Shown: in pieces, positions 42,601-50,250 of the stretch
How positions within the stretch are numbered: the first letter of the stretch is position 1
Layout: each line of letters begins with the position of its first letter
NCBI GenBank assembly: GCA_937966115.1
Contig: CALCKX010000104.1
Span: forward strand, 1-56,965
Source: an uncultured Chloracidobacterium sp.
GTDB taxonomy: Bacteria > Acidobacteriota > Blastocatellia > Chloracidobacteriales > Chloracidobacteriaceae
DNA length: 56,965 bases
Direction of reading: 5' to 3'
The notes under the pieces: generated by a model
Database searches by the model: none
What the model saw: the letters and a program-made list of their open reading frames with translations, nothing else
What the model was told of the DNA's origin: nothing
Program-made: the position numbers and the translations under genes

Positions 42601-44002
42601 AGTTTCTGGAACCAACATTGGCACCATTGCCGTCGGGGTGGCCAAAGCCGGGGCTGACATCATTCATATCGCCGGCGGCGACGGCGGGACAGGCGCGGCC
42701 AGCCTTATCTCGATGGCGCACGCCGGGCTGCCTTGGGAAATCGGTCTGGTCGAAGCGCACCGCGCGCTTTGCGAGGAGGGGCTTCGCGGCCAGGTGACGC
42801 TCCGGGCGGACGGCGGGCTGTCCACCGGATTGGATGTCGTCCTGGCGGCTATCCTCGGCGCGGAAGAGTTTGACTTTGGCAAGCTGGCGCTGGTCGCCGA
42901 AGGCTGCATCATGGCGCGGATTTGCGAAACCAATCAGTGCCCAGCTGGCATTGCCACCCATGATCCGAAGCGCAAGGCGAAATATGCCGGGCAACCCGAC
43001 CAGGTCGCCCGCTTGTTTGAAGCCATCGCCGATGACGCGCGTCACTGGCTTGCCAAAGCCGGGCTGCCGACATTGGCCGCCGCCGTCGGGCGCTTCGACC
43101 TGCTTGCCCCAAGCGAGCGCCATGCCGAGCGCTTGCGGGAGCGAAAGCTCGACTTGTCATTTTTTCTCGGGCCGCCCGCGCCGTTGCCGCCGATCAGACG
43201 GGCGACTTTTCGCATCGGCGAGCTTAATCGGCGCATTCTAGAGGATGTCCAGGCGAGCTTATCCGCCGGACAAGCCGCCTTCGTCGGCGATTACGTCATC
43301 ACCAGCCTCGACCGCGCCATACCGGCGACGCTTTCCGGCTGGCTGGCGCGCGCCGCCCACGAGCGGCAGTTCCAGGGCGACGCGGCCGCCTCGCCGCCGC
43401 CCTCCGTCACGCTTCGCTTCACTGGCAGCGCCGGGCAGGGCTTTGGCGTATTTCTGACCGACAGGGCGCAGCTTGGCTTGGAGGGCGAGGCGAATGATTC
43501 AGTCGGGAAAGGCATGAGCGGCGGGAAGATTGTCATTCGCCCGCATCCCGCCAGGCGCGACCGGGCAGAGGCCGACGCGATCATCGGCAATGGAGCCCTC
43601 TATGGGGCGACTGGCGGAACGCTCTACGTCGGCGGCTTTGCCGGCGACCGCTTCGCCGCCCGTAACAGCGGCGCGACGGCCGTGGCGCATGGCGTCGGCT
43701 TGCACGCTTGCGAATACATGACCGGCGGTCAAGTCGTCATCCTTGGCCCGACCTCGAAAAACCTCGGCGCGGGAATGACCGGCGGCTGCATTTACGTTTT
43801 CGGGGGCGCGCCGCCGACGCATGTGAACTGGAATTTTCTCAGCGAGCGGCGGCCGACGCCTGATGAATTAGTCGCGCTGCGCGCGCTGCTGCTGGATTTC
43901 ATGGTAGAAATGGACAGTCGCGCCGCGCGCCTGCTCCTGGAGCAGTGGCCGACGAGCGCCGGGCAATTCGCTCTCTATGTTCCCCGACCGCCGGATTCCT
44001 GA
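39647..44002 (+). CDS. gltB: Glutamate synthase, large subunit (ferredoxin- or NAD(P)H-type)
   Basis: A 1451-aa enzyme forming two glutamates from glutamine and 2-oxoglutarate. The N-terminal glutaminase has its catalytic cysteine at residue 8 (KSSCGVGFVA), exposed after removal of a seven-residue propeptide, then FALFHRRFSTNT and AHNGEINTI. The FMN synthase domain has GGRSNSGEGGENP and GGDGGTGAA. The 3Fe-4S cysteines are 1087, 1093 and 1098 (CIMARICETNQC). The C-terminal GXGXG-type beta-helix contains GGKIVIRPHP and GATGGTLYVGGFAGDRFAARNSGA. No small subunit (gltD) gene is adjacent, so it may be ferredoxin-dependent, but I cannot decide this from sequence. No Shine-Dalgarno sequence is obvious. 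Confidence 0.95.
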   Translation: MRIEKSSCGVGFVASRRGAPERGIVEAALRALRCVEHRGACAADGRTSDGAGLMTDLPHALFGYLPESIAVAFLFLPSDPARSAQAIDIFADTFDFYDLHILETRDVPTNPTVLGPVARQCLPALKQAIIKRPSQARTLAAFERLLYAAKQMTRKQWRKRGLDTSCFFASLSATTIVYKALTRAADLDRFYLDLRHPAFISRFALFHRRFSTNTRTAWDRAQPFRLIAHNGEINTIAGNRAWAYSRERSLGLEAGELLTHEGISDTGSLNEMIEALRHRSGVLSLAEALAIVMPPAENDPYHAFWGRALEPWDGPAIVAFADGQVAGARLDRNGFRPGRWAETNDAFYLASEAGAFAIDEAQTQAKGALHAGTGVIVDLRSGGVSFTEPRAQARVAGAVFDPRACRLPESPPPVAPTAARLALAFGYAYDDLHAALVPMAATGKEPIGSMGDTGRLAVLSDLPRPLFDFFYQDFAQVTNPPVDYLREALVMNTAVYLGAKPNIFAPKTLVPMPPAIELDGPVLSLSAMASLRAALGTTRLGVHVAELDATFAVANGASGLRTALAELQRQALNLAEHGASALIVSDRQVSSSRAPVPSLLALRAIVNGLNEAGMLLDAALILDTGEARVAHHVAALIGFGAAAVCPRVALDYARFGRHPKLDGLSPDAREANLIAALTGGVLKIMSKMGISVLASYQNAQLFTPFGLGPKLLDEFFPGKESYLGGLELEDIAQRQLALHASWLRPQAEGGDALDLRGLPRYFRFKEDTQGLQGERHSMTTARARAVHALVRHAEPSPERYAEYLALGADGEPVSPRHLLTLRADVAPLALEAVQPRTAILQAFGTGGMSFGAISAEAQRDLILAMRKLGGRSNSGEGGENPYYYETGITATIKQIGSARFGVTARYLVTGQEIQIKMAQGAKPGEGGQLMRYKVTPEIARARHAKPGIDLISPPPMHDIYSIEDLKQLIEELKSLHPQARVSVKLVSGTNIGTIAVGVAKAGADIIHIAGGDGGTGAASLISMAHAGLPWEIGLVEAHRALCEEGLRGQVTLRADGGLSTGLDVVLAAILGAEEFDFGKLALVAEGCIMARICETNQCPAGIATHDPKRKAKYAGQPDQVARLFEAIADDARHWLAKAGLPTLAAAVGRFDLLAPSERHAERLRERKLDLSFFLGPPAPLPPIRRATFRIGELNRRILEDVQASLSAGQAAFVGDYVITSLDRAIPATLSGWLARAAHERQFQGDAAASPPPSVTLRFTGSAGQGFGVFLTDRAQLGLEGEANDSVGKGMSGGKIVIRPHPARRDRAEADAIIGNGALYGATGGTLYVGGFAGDRFAARNSGATAVAHGVGLHACEYMTGGQVVILGPTSKNLGAGMTGGCIYVFGGAPPTHVNWNFLSERRPTPDELVALRALLLDFMVEMDSRAARLLLEQWPTSAGQFALYVPRPPDS

Positions 44003-44058
44003 ACCCAGATTCATAACCGCTCAGACTTTGACTTTTCTGGACCGTCACGACAGGGCAT

Positions 44059-44556
44059 ATGGCAAAGGATAACTCGTTCGACATCGTTTCGCAGGTGGAT
44101 ATGGCGGAAGTGGTCAACGCCATCAACCAGGCCACAAAGGAAATCAGCCAACGCTTCGACTTCAAGGGAAGTCAGAGCCGGATTGAACTCGAAGACCGCG
44201 ACATCGTGCTGGTGTCGGACGACGAGTATAAGCTCAAGAGCGTGATAGATATCCTCGAGTCAAAGCTCATCAAGCGAAATGTGCCGCTCAAGGCGCTTGA
44301 GTATGGAAAAATCGAGCCGGCGGCGGGCGGAACCGCTCGGCAGCGCATTACGCTCCAGCAGGGCATCCCGACTGAGAAGGCCCGCGAGATTGTCAAGTTC
44401 ATCAAGGACTCCAAAGCCAAGGTGCAAGCTTCCATCAACGGCGACATGGTGCGCGTCAGCGGCAAGGATCGGGATGTCTTGCAGGAGGTCATCGCCAAGC
44501 TGCGGGCGCAGGATTTCGGCATAGACATGCAGTTTACGAACTATCGCTCCAACTAA
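44059..44556 (+). CDS. yajQ: YajQ-family nucleotide-binding protein
   Basis: A 165-aa protein with the full family pattern: SFDIVSQVDMAEVVNAINQATKEISQRFDFKGSQSRIEL (residues 5-43), LKALEYGKIEPAAGGTARQRITLQQGI in the middle, and KDRDVLQEVIAKLRAQDF, DMQFTNYR at the end. Members bind c-di-GMP in Xanthomonas and Pseudomonas and act as effectors with a transcription factor. It starts 56 bp after gltB and precedes the RqcH-like gene by 38 bp. Its presence fits the c-di-GMP enzymes in this window. Confidence 0.95.
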   Translation: MAKDNSFDIVSQVDMAEVVNAINQATKEISQRFDFKGSQSRIELEDRDIVLVSDDEYKLKSVIDILESKLIKRNVPLKALEYGKIEPAAGGTARQRITLQQGIPTEKAREIVKFIKDSKAKVQASINGDMVRVSGKDRDVLQEVIAKLRAQDFGIDMQFTNYRSN

Positions 44557-44594
44557 CCGCCCGGCGCACTCCCGCCTGGCGGCGAGCTTTACCA

Positions 44595-46304
44595 ATGGAC
44601 GCTTTTCTACTGGCGGCGCTGGCGCGGGAGCTAGACGCCGGGCTGGCGCGCCTCGATCATGGGCTGCCGGTCGGCAAGGTTGTCGCCGCCGGGCGCGATG
44701 CCGTCGCGCTCGACCTTCGGCGGCGCGACGGGCGCTGGCTGACGCTGATGGCGCGCCCGCATGACAATCGCCTGTATCTGACCAGTCGCCATCCGCGCGA
44801 GCTTGACACGGGGAGCGAGCCGCCATTTGTCGCGCGGCTGCGCAAGGCGCTGCGCGGCGCTCGGCTTGCGAGCGTTGTCAAGGCGGCGACCGAGCGCTCG
44901 GTAACGCTGACCTTGACCGGCTTTGACGACGCCGAGCGTCCTGCGCGGTGGCTGCTGCGCCACGACCTGACGGGTCGCGGCGCGAATCTCTGGCTGCTGA
45001 CCGAAGATGAGCGGGTTGTGGATGCGCTGCGCCCGTGGGATGGCGCGCCAGGCGAGCCGCGCCGACCAAGCGAGGAAATGCGCCGGCTGGATTGGTCGGA
45101 AGTCGCGCCTGAGATGCTGCCCGAGCAGCCCAAGGCGTTAGAGTCATTCTTGCTGGCGCGCGTGTATGGCGCTCGCCCCCGGGTGGCGCGCGAAGTGGCG
45201 TTTCGGGCGCGCGCCAGCGCGCCCTGGGCCGCTTTCGAGTCCGTCCGGGCGGAACTCGCCCATCCAAAGGCGTTTTTTTTATATGAACTGCCGGAGGGGG
45301 CGGAGGCGCTTCCGCTCCGACTGACCAGCGCGCCGGAGCTGCCGGTCGCGACTTTCGCCTCCGCGCTCGAGGCCGCGGAAGCGCTTTTCGAGTATCGCGA
45401 GCGTCAAGCGTCCCTGCTTGAGGGCCGTCGCCGGTGGCGGCAGGCGCTGGCGACTTGGCGCAAGCGGATCGAGCGCGCGCTGTGCAAGCTGAGCCTGTCG
45501 GATGTCCAGGCGCGGGAAGCCGAGCGATGGCGGCAGTGGGGCGAGTTACTCTACGCCAACATCGCTACGGCCAAGCGAACGCCCGAGGGCGTGGAAGTCG
45601 TGGACTACTACGCCGCGGAGCAGCCGACCGTTGTTATTCCGCTCGAATCGCCATCGGAAGACTTAGCCGCCGCTGCGCGCCGTTGCTTTCGGCGCTATCA
45701 GCGAGCGCAGCGGGCGCTGACGGCCAACGCCGACCGGCGGGCGACCCTGGAGGCCGAGCAGGCGGCGGCCGCTCGCCTCGAGCAAGCGCTTGCGGCGGCG
45801 GACGACGCCGCGGCGCTCGCGGCCTGCATCGAGGCGCTGCGCGAGCGAGTTCCATTTGACGTGCAGCCGCGCGACGCGACGCCAGGCGGAAGCAAGTCAG
45901 GCGGAAGCAAGGCGAATGAGCGAAGCGACTGGTCCGGCCTGCGGAGGTATCGCGGCCCGGAAGGTTACGAAATTGTCGTTGGGCGGACATCCTGCGACAA
46001 CGACCGACTGACTTTCGAGCTGGCGCGCCCGCATGACCTTTGGTTGCATGCGGCGGACTATCCGGGGGCGCATGTCATCATTCGCAATCCGCAGCGAAAG
46101 CCCGTGCCGCCGCAAGTCGTCCGGGCGGCCGCCGAGTTGGCAGCCTATTTTTCGCAGGCCAAGCAGGCGGATCAGGTGGAAGTGCGCGTGGCGGAGCGGA
46201 GGCATGTCTCGCGCCCGCGCAAGGGCGCCCCCGGACAAGCGCTAGCGCGCGCAAGTCGCGCCGTGACGGCCGCGCCCCGCGAAGCGCTCCCGCGCCTGGC
46301 GTAG
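44595..46304 (+). CDS. NFACT/RqcH-family ribosome quality control protein
   Basis: A 569-aa protein of the Rqc2/RqcH (fibronectin-binding A-like) family. RqcH recruits tRNA-Ala to stalled 50S subunits and adds C-terminal alanine tails. The NFACT-N domain spans about 1-190 (LDHGLPVGKVVAAG, RLYLTSRHPRE, LRKALRGARL). A coiled-coil region with helix-hairpin-helix-like part spans about 200-430 (RRWRQALATWRKRIERALCKL). The NFACT-R domain spans about 445-545 (RYRGPEGYEIVVGRTSCDNDRLTFELARPHDLWLHAADYPGAHVIIRN). At the place of the conserved Asp-Arg pair of RqcH the sequence appears to read E-R (AATERSVTLTL). A 15-bp tandem duplication encodes GGSK twice just before NFACT-R. The stop codon falls in the loop of a strong hairpin. 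Confidence 0.9.
   Translation: MDAFLLAALARELDAGLARLDHGLPVGKVVAAGRDAVALDLRRRDGRWLTLMARPHDNRLYLTSRHPRELDTGSEPPFVARLRKALRGARLASVVKAATERSVTLTLTGFDDAERPARWLLRHDLTGRGANLWLLTEDERVVDALRPWDGAPGEPRRPSEEMRRLDWSEVAPEMLPEQPKALESFLLARVYGARPRVAREVAFRARASAPWAAFESVRAELAHPKAFFLYELPEGAEALPLRLTSAPELPVATFASALEAAEALFEYRERQASLLEGRRRWRQALATWRKRIERALCKLSLSDVQAREAERWRQWGELLYANIATAKRTPEGVEVVDYYAAEQPTVVIPLESPSEDLAAAARRCFRRYQRAQRALTANADRRATLEAEQAAAARLEQALAAADDAAALAACIEALRERVPFDVQPRDATPGGSKSGGSKANERSDWSGLRRYRGPEGYEIVVGRTSCDNDRLTFELARPHDLWLHAADYPGAHVIIRNPQRKPVPPQVVRAAAELAAYFSQAKQADQVEVRVAERRHVSRPRKGAPGQALARASRAVTAAPREALPRLA
45883..45912. repeat. 15-bp tandem duplication in the RqcH-like gene
   Basis: CAGGCGGAAGCAAGT (45883-45897) is followed directly by the same sequence with one change (45898-45912). 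It keeps the frame and encodes the linker repeat GGSKSGGSKA between coiled coil and NFACT-R domain. Confidence 0.85.
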
Positions 46305-46320
46305 GCAGGCGCGGGAGCGC
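46284..46320. terminator. Strong hairpin spanning the RqcH-like stop codon
   Basis: A perfect 15-bp GC-rich stem (46284-46298 with 46306-46320) and 7-base loop. The TAG stop of the RqcH-like gene (46302-46304) lies in the loop. No T-run follows on either strand. It sits between convergent genes and may serve both as a bidirectional end. Confidence 0.6.
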
Positions 46321-46357
46321 GCGGCCAAGCCATCTCTCCCGCTCAAGGGCGCGGGCT

Positions 46358-47299
46358 TCACGATCTGCCGCGCGCGGCGCTGGCGATGCCGCTTTGCCGC
46401 TTGGGGCTCTGGAAGATCATCCAGAGCGTGACGCCAAGCAGGAGGGCGCCCGAGGCGAGCCAGAGCGTGGCCCAGATGGTTGCCGGAACGCCCGTCATCC
46501 GCGCCATGTTGGCGGCGTCGCTTTGCACATTGGTAAAAGCCGAAAGGAAAAACAACGTCTTGAGGTCGGAAAGCGCGTCAAGGCAGCACTGCACCGCCAG
46601 AAAATTCACGATGAACTGTCCGACAGCCGGCTTGGTCAATAAGCCAAGGGCAATGAGACTGATGCCAATGCTCAACCCGGCAAGCCAACTGTAGAGCGTG
46701 CCGGTGAGGACGCAAACCGCAGCCAACAAGAGAACGAGAAGCCCGCCCGCGCCAAGCATGCCCCAGCGGGCGATCATCGGCAGGGTGGTTCGCAAGCCGC
46801 CCAGCAGCAGCGCGCCAGCGAGCGCCAGCGGCAAAACCATCAGCCACGACGCCTGCCCGTTCACGAACAGGATGGTTAGCAGCAGCACCAGCATGCCCGA
46901 GCCAACTAGCAGCAGGCTAACCCGGTCGCGGCGCTGGGCCTGATAAAGCAGGAAGACGCCGAAGAGCATCGTCCCAAGGTACCCGGCGCTGGCGATGAAC
47001 CAGTTCTGCCCGGCCGTGAGCGTCAGCCCGCTGCCGTCCCAATGAATCGTCATGCGGATGACATGGTAGCCGCTCAGCAGCGCCGCCAGCGCATGGCTGC
47101 CTTCATGAATGAAGGTCACGAACATGCGAATGGGAAAGGTGATGACTGCGGCGAAGGGCATGACCATCAACATCAGCGTGGCGACCGTTGCTAAGATCAG
47201 CCAGAGCAGCGACGAGTTGCGGCGTTCCTCAACCGGAATGGCGAACTCCTGGCCGGATGGGCGACGAGTTGGAAAGTCATCCGTATGGCGCATGATCAT
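46358..47299 (-). CDS. M50B-like membrane metallopeptidase
   Basis: A 313-aa polytopic protein of the M50B-like group. After a polar N-terminus of about 30 residues come many membrane segments. The zinc motif HEGSH (His65, Glu66, His69) lies in MFVTFIHEGSHALAALLSG, and ASAGYLGTMLFGVFLLYQA at about 105-123 gives the second conserved segment. It lacks PDZ domains, so it is unlike RseP-type site-2 proteases; the physiological substrate is unknown. It lies downstream of the biotin ligase gene on the minus strand and converges with the RqcH-like gene. Tandem starts occur at 47299 and 47293. Confidence 0.87.
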   Translation of the reverse strand: MIMRHTDDFPTRRPSGQEFAIPVEERRNSSLLWLILATVATLMLMVMPFAAVITFPIRMFVTFIHEGSHALAALLSGYHVIRMTIHWDGSGLTLTAGQNWFIASAGYLGTMLFGVFLLYQAQRRDRVSLLLVGSGMLVLLLTILFVNGQASWLMVLPLALAGALLLGGLRTTLPMIARWGMLGAGGLLVLLLAAVCVLTGTLYSWLAGLSIGISLIALGLLTKPAVGQFIVNFLAVQCCLDALSDLKTLFFLSAFTNVQSDAANMARMTGVPATIWATLWLASGALLLGVTLWMIFQSPKRQSGIASAARGRS

Positions 47300-47382
47300 A
47301 ACCCCCAGAGCGAATAACCGTGGCTTGGCAGCCGTAGTTCACAGCGACGGCGCTTTTCCCCACGGCCGACGCGGCAGCGACG

Positions 47383-48042
47383 TCAGAGATAGACTATACC
47401 TTCTCGATGGGTTTTTACGAATTGCGCCGGCATTGCCGCGAACGCGTCCCACCCTTCCGCGAAGGCTTCAAGGATGCCCTGCAAGACGGCCTCTCGCGTC
47501 GGCGCGGCTTCGCCAAGCGCGAGCCGCAGCGAAGTGGCGGGATGACGCAGCCCGTCCGGGAATGAGGTCTGCCCGACATTGACGCCAATCCCGACGATCA
47601 GAAAAGACAGCCGCTCCTGACGCCAGTCGGCTTCAACCAGAATACCGGCCACTTTCCGCCCGTCAAGAAAAACGTCATTGGGAAGCTTGACGCCGAGGCG
47701 CGCGCCGTCGCCGACCAAGCTTGCCAGGGCGCGGCAAACCATGAGACCGGCAAAGGTCGCGACATGCGGCAGCGCGTCGGGCGCCAGCGCCGGACGCAGC
47801 AGCAGGGAGCAGTACAGCCCGACGCCGGGCGGGGAATGCCACGTCCGCCCATACTGACCGCGTCCGGCGGTTTGCGCCGCGGCGCACAGACACTGCCACG
47901 CCGGCGCGCCGGACTGAGCCAGCGCCTTGAGCGCGGTATTGGTTGAATCCGTCTGCGCGATCCAGCGGACGCGCCACCGTCCCAGCCGCGGCGCCGGCGC
48001 GGCGTCAAGGGGCTTGGTCGGGCTGCTTGATTTCAATGCCAT
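47383..48042 (-). CDS. birA: Biotin--[acetyl-CoA carboxylase] ligase, short monofunctional form
   Basis: A 219-aa ligase that biotinylates the carrier protein of acetyl-CoA carboxylase. The catalytic core is complete: QTDSTNTALKALA, the biotinyl-AMP loop GRGQYGRTWHSPPGVGLYCSLLLRP, KLPNDVFLDGRKVAGILVE and IVGIGVNVGQ. It has no N-terminal helix-turn-helix, so it cannot act as the biotin repressor. It ends at KTHREGIVYL without the usual C-terminal SH3-like domain, shorter than most. The start overlaps the 3' end of the TolC-family gene by 38 bp. Confidence 0.93.
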   Translation of the reverse strand: MALKSSSPTKPLDAAPAPRLGRWRVRWIAQTDSTNTALKALAQSGAPAWQCLCAAAQTAGRGQYGRTWHSPPGVGLYCSLLLRPALAPDALPHVATFAGLMVCRALASLVGDGARLGVKLPNDVFLDGRKVAGILVEADWRQERLSFLIVGIGVNVGQTSFPDGLRHPATSLRLALGEAAPTREAVLQGILEAFAEGWDAFAAMPAQFVKTHREGIVYL

Positions 48043-49741
48043 TCACGGCGAGCGATGTGCCAAGCGTGCGCTGAAGCTGGGCCACCGCCTTGTTGTAGTC
48101 GGTTAGGGCTTGAATCTCATTGCCGCGCGCAATCGAAAGCCGGTTCTGGCGGTCGAGAATCAAGAAGGTGGTGGAGAGTCCCGCCGCGTAGCGTTGCTGC
48201 TCGCCCCGCAGTTGCGTCTCCGCGGCGATGCGCGCCGCCCGCGTGGCTTCCACCCGTTGCCGGGCGGACGCGACCGCCTGCAATCCGTTCCGCACTTCGA
48301 CTTGAATGCCTTGCTGAAGGTTGCGCTCCTGCGCCTTGAGCTGCCGTCCGGTGGCGAGGGCGCGCCCGACGGCGGCTTCAGCGGCGCGGTTGCGGAAGGT
48401 AAAGGCGATGTTGGCCCCGACCGTGTAGGTTGGGAAGTCGAGGGAGAACAAGTTGCTGAGCGCCGTGCCATACCCGCCGATGAACCGCTGATTGATGAGC
48501 GCCGGGGCGCCGGGCGGGAGTTCCAGGCGCGATGTGCCGCCCAAGCCGCTCAGCGTCAGCGCCGCGAAGGCGTCCACTTGCGGCTTGCGCTGGTTCTCCG
48601 CGAACAGCCGCTCGATGTCGTTGAGTTCCTGCTGCAAGTGAATTTGATCCAGCTCCGGGCGGTTGCGCAGCGCGCTTGCCAGCGCCTGCTGAATGTCAAG
48701 CTCGACCGGCGTGAAGTCCACATCGTCGGTCGGCTCAATCGCCGCCTGCCACTCATCGGCTTGCGGGTCGCCCAGAATGAGTTGCTTGAGCTGGTTTTCC
48801 GCCGTCGTGATTTGCTGAAGCGCCGTGATTGCCGCGTTTTTACGGTTTTCGAGCTCGGATTCGTTTTCGACCACGTTGATCGGCGCGCTCGTGCCAACCT
48901 CGACTTGGCGGCGCGTCACCGCGAGGGAGATATCCGCCAGCTCGACGGCGTCGCGCTGGATTTGGAGATTGCGAATGGCGAAAACCAAGTCCCAGTAAGA
49001 CGCCTGTACCGCAGCGATGGTCGTCAGCACGCGCTGCCGAAACTGCGCGTCGCTGAGCGTGAGCTGCTTGCGGCTCACTTTGACCAAGCGCTCGTTGGCG
49101 CTTGACCGAAAGTTCCGAAAAAGCGGCTGCGTGAAGCGAAAATCGAGCGTCGCGAAATACTGCGGGCTAAGCCCGGCGGAACCCGCGTTGTTAGTCTCGC
49201 GGCTGTTGGAGAAGGTAATCGAGTAGTTCCCGCCGGTCGGCAGGCTTTGCGCCAGCGTCGGCGTGAACTGAAGCTGCTTGCGCTTGAACGCGCCGCCTTC
49301 CGCGCCGATAAAGGTCTGCGCGGTCGGGGAGGTGGAGGACTGAAACTGCACGGTCGCCTGGAGAATCGGGTCGTAGCTGCCGAGCGATCCGCGCTCGCTT
49401 TGCTGCGCGAGCTGGACATTAGCGCGCTCGACCTCGATATCCTGATTGTTGCGCAGCGCCAGGAGGATGGCGTCGCGCAGGGCGAGGCGTAGCAGGCGTC
49501 CTGGCGCAATGCCAATCCGAGCGGTCGGCAGCTCGTCCAGCGCCCGCTTGGCGCGCTGGTCGGCGACGGGAAGCGACGGGTTTTGACCGCCGCCGGCCGG
49601 GGGCGGCGGGTTCTGAGCGACGACGCCGAACACAGGGGCGTCCGCCGCCGGGCTGTCCTGCGCGCGGGCGGGCGGCGCGGCGATCCCGAGGCCGGCAACG
49701 AGCGCCAGAGCGAGACGAAACGGTCGGTAATGCGATGACAT
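48005..49741 (-). CDS. TolC-family outer membrane efflux protein
   Basis: A 578-aa protein of the outer membrane efflux family, forming the trimeric channel for drug efflux or type I secretion. I start at ATG 49741, giving a signal peptide MSSHYRPFRLALALVAGLGIAAPPARA; a TTG 45 bases upstream is possible. The mature part has two related alpha-helical repeats: LRLALRDAILLALRNNQDIEVERANVQLAQQ (about 85-115) and LDIQQALASALRNRPELDQIHLQQELNDIERLFAENQRKPQVDAFA (about 345-390). Long coiled stretches and short beta segments follow each. Neither the fusion protein nor the inner-membrane pump is adjacent. The gene may be single and its transporter elsewhere. Confidence 0.93.
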   Translation of the reverse strand: MSSHYRPFRLALALVAGLGIAAPPARAQDSPAADAPVFGVVAQNPPPPAGGGQNPSLPVADQRAKRALDELPTARIGIAPGRLLRLALRDAILLALRNNQDIEVERANVQLAQQSERGSLGSYDPILQATVQFQSSTSPTAQTFIGAEGGAFKRKQLQFTPTLAQSLPTGGNYSITFSNSRETNNAGSAGLSPQYFATLDFRFTQPLFRNFRSSANERLVKVSRKQLTLSDAQFRQRVLTTIAAVQASYWDLVFAIRNLQIQRDAVELADISLAVTRRQVEVGTSAPINVVENESELENRKNAAITALQQITTAENQLKQLILGDPQADEWQAAIEPTDDVDFTPVELDIQQALASALRNRPELDQIHLQQELNDIERLFAENQRKPQVDAFAALTLSGLGGTSRLELPPGAPALINQRFIGGYGTALSNLFSLDFPTYTVGANIAFTFRNRAAEAAVGRALATGRQLKAQERNLQQGIQVEVRNGLQAVASARQRVEATRAARIAAETQLRGEQQRYAAGLSTTFLILDRQNRLSIARGNEIQALTDYNKAVAQLQRTLGTSLAVNGIEIKQPDQAP

Positions 49742-50102
49742 GGCGTTCAAAGGCGCCTTGAAGGGACGGTGAAAGGTAAAAGCCAAGGCGGCAGTCGCAG
49801 CGTTTTACGAAAGCGTTGCCGAGCAAGTTCCGCTTGAAATGACGCTGACTAATGTTTAGGCGCGCGAGCCATCCGGACGGCGTGATATTCCGCACGAAAG
49901 CCCGGCTGGCGCCTTTGACATTGGCGATTCGCCCTCTCCTCGTCAAGGCCGGGGAGAAGCCGAAGCGCGCGCATCCGCTGGCCTTAGGCTCGTTGAAGCT
50001 TGCCTCGGCGACTCCGGCGCCCGGCGGCTCAAGCCGCTGATTCTGGTAGTGGCGTCAGGCGGCACGGTCTGAAGGCGATCCGCGCAGGGCGAATATGAGG
50101 AA
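49742..50102. other. Intergenic region without a gene
   Basis: These 361 bases lie between the TolC-family start (minus) and tRNA-Ala (minus). They should contain the promoter for the TolC-family gene. I see no convincing open frame, RNA motif or strong hairpin. A TTGACA on the plus strand (49915-49920) has no matching -10 box. Confidence 0.55.
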
Positions 50103-50178
50103 TGGTGGAGATGAGGGGGGTCGAACCCCTGACCTCTGCATTGCGAACGCAGCGCTCTACCAACTGAGCTACATCCCC
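50103..50178 (-). tRNA. tRNA-Ala (anticodon CGC)
   Basis: A 76-nt tRNA with encoded CCA. Acceptor GGGGATG pairs with CATCTCC (one G-T pair), discriminator A. The D-arm has GCTCAGTTGGTAGAGC. Loop TTCGCAA on stem CTGCG/TGCAG gives anticodon CGC, reading GCG. The T-loop is GTTCGACCC. It lies 72 bp past the RNase D stop on the same strand. Confidence 0.97.
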
Positions 50179-50250
50179 ATCGAAGCCCAAAAGCCGTCGA
50201 AAGCGAACCTGCACGATAAAGCCGCCGAGAAGATGCTGTCAAGCTGTCCG

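Noticed and set aside
49742..50102. Possible SRP or 6S RNA upstream of tRNA-Ala
   Set aside because: No conserved SRP tetraloop/asymmetric loop sequence or 6S bubble could be made out.
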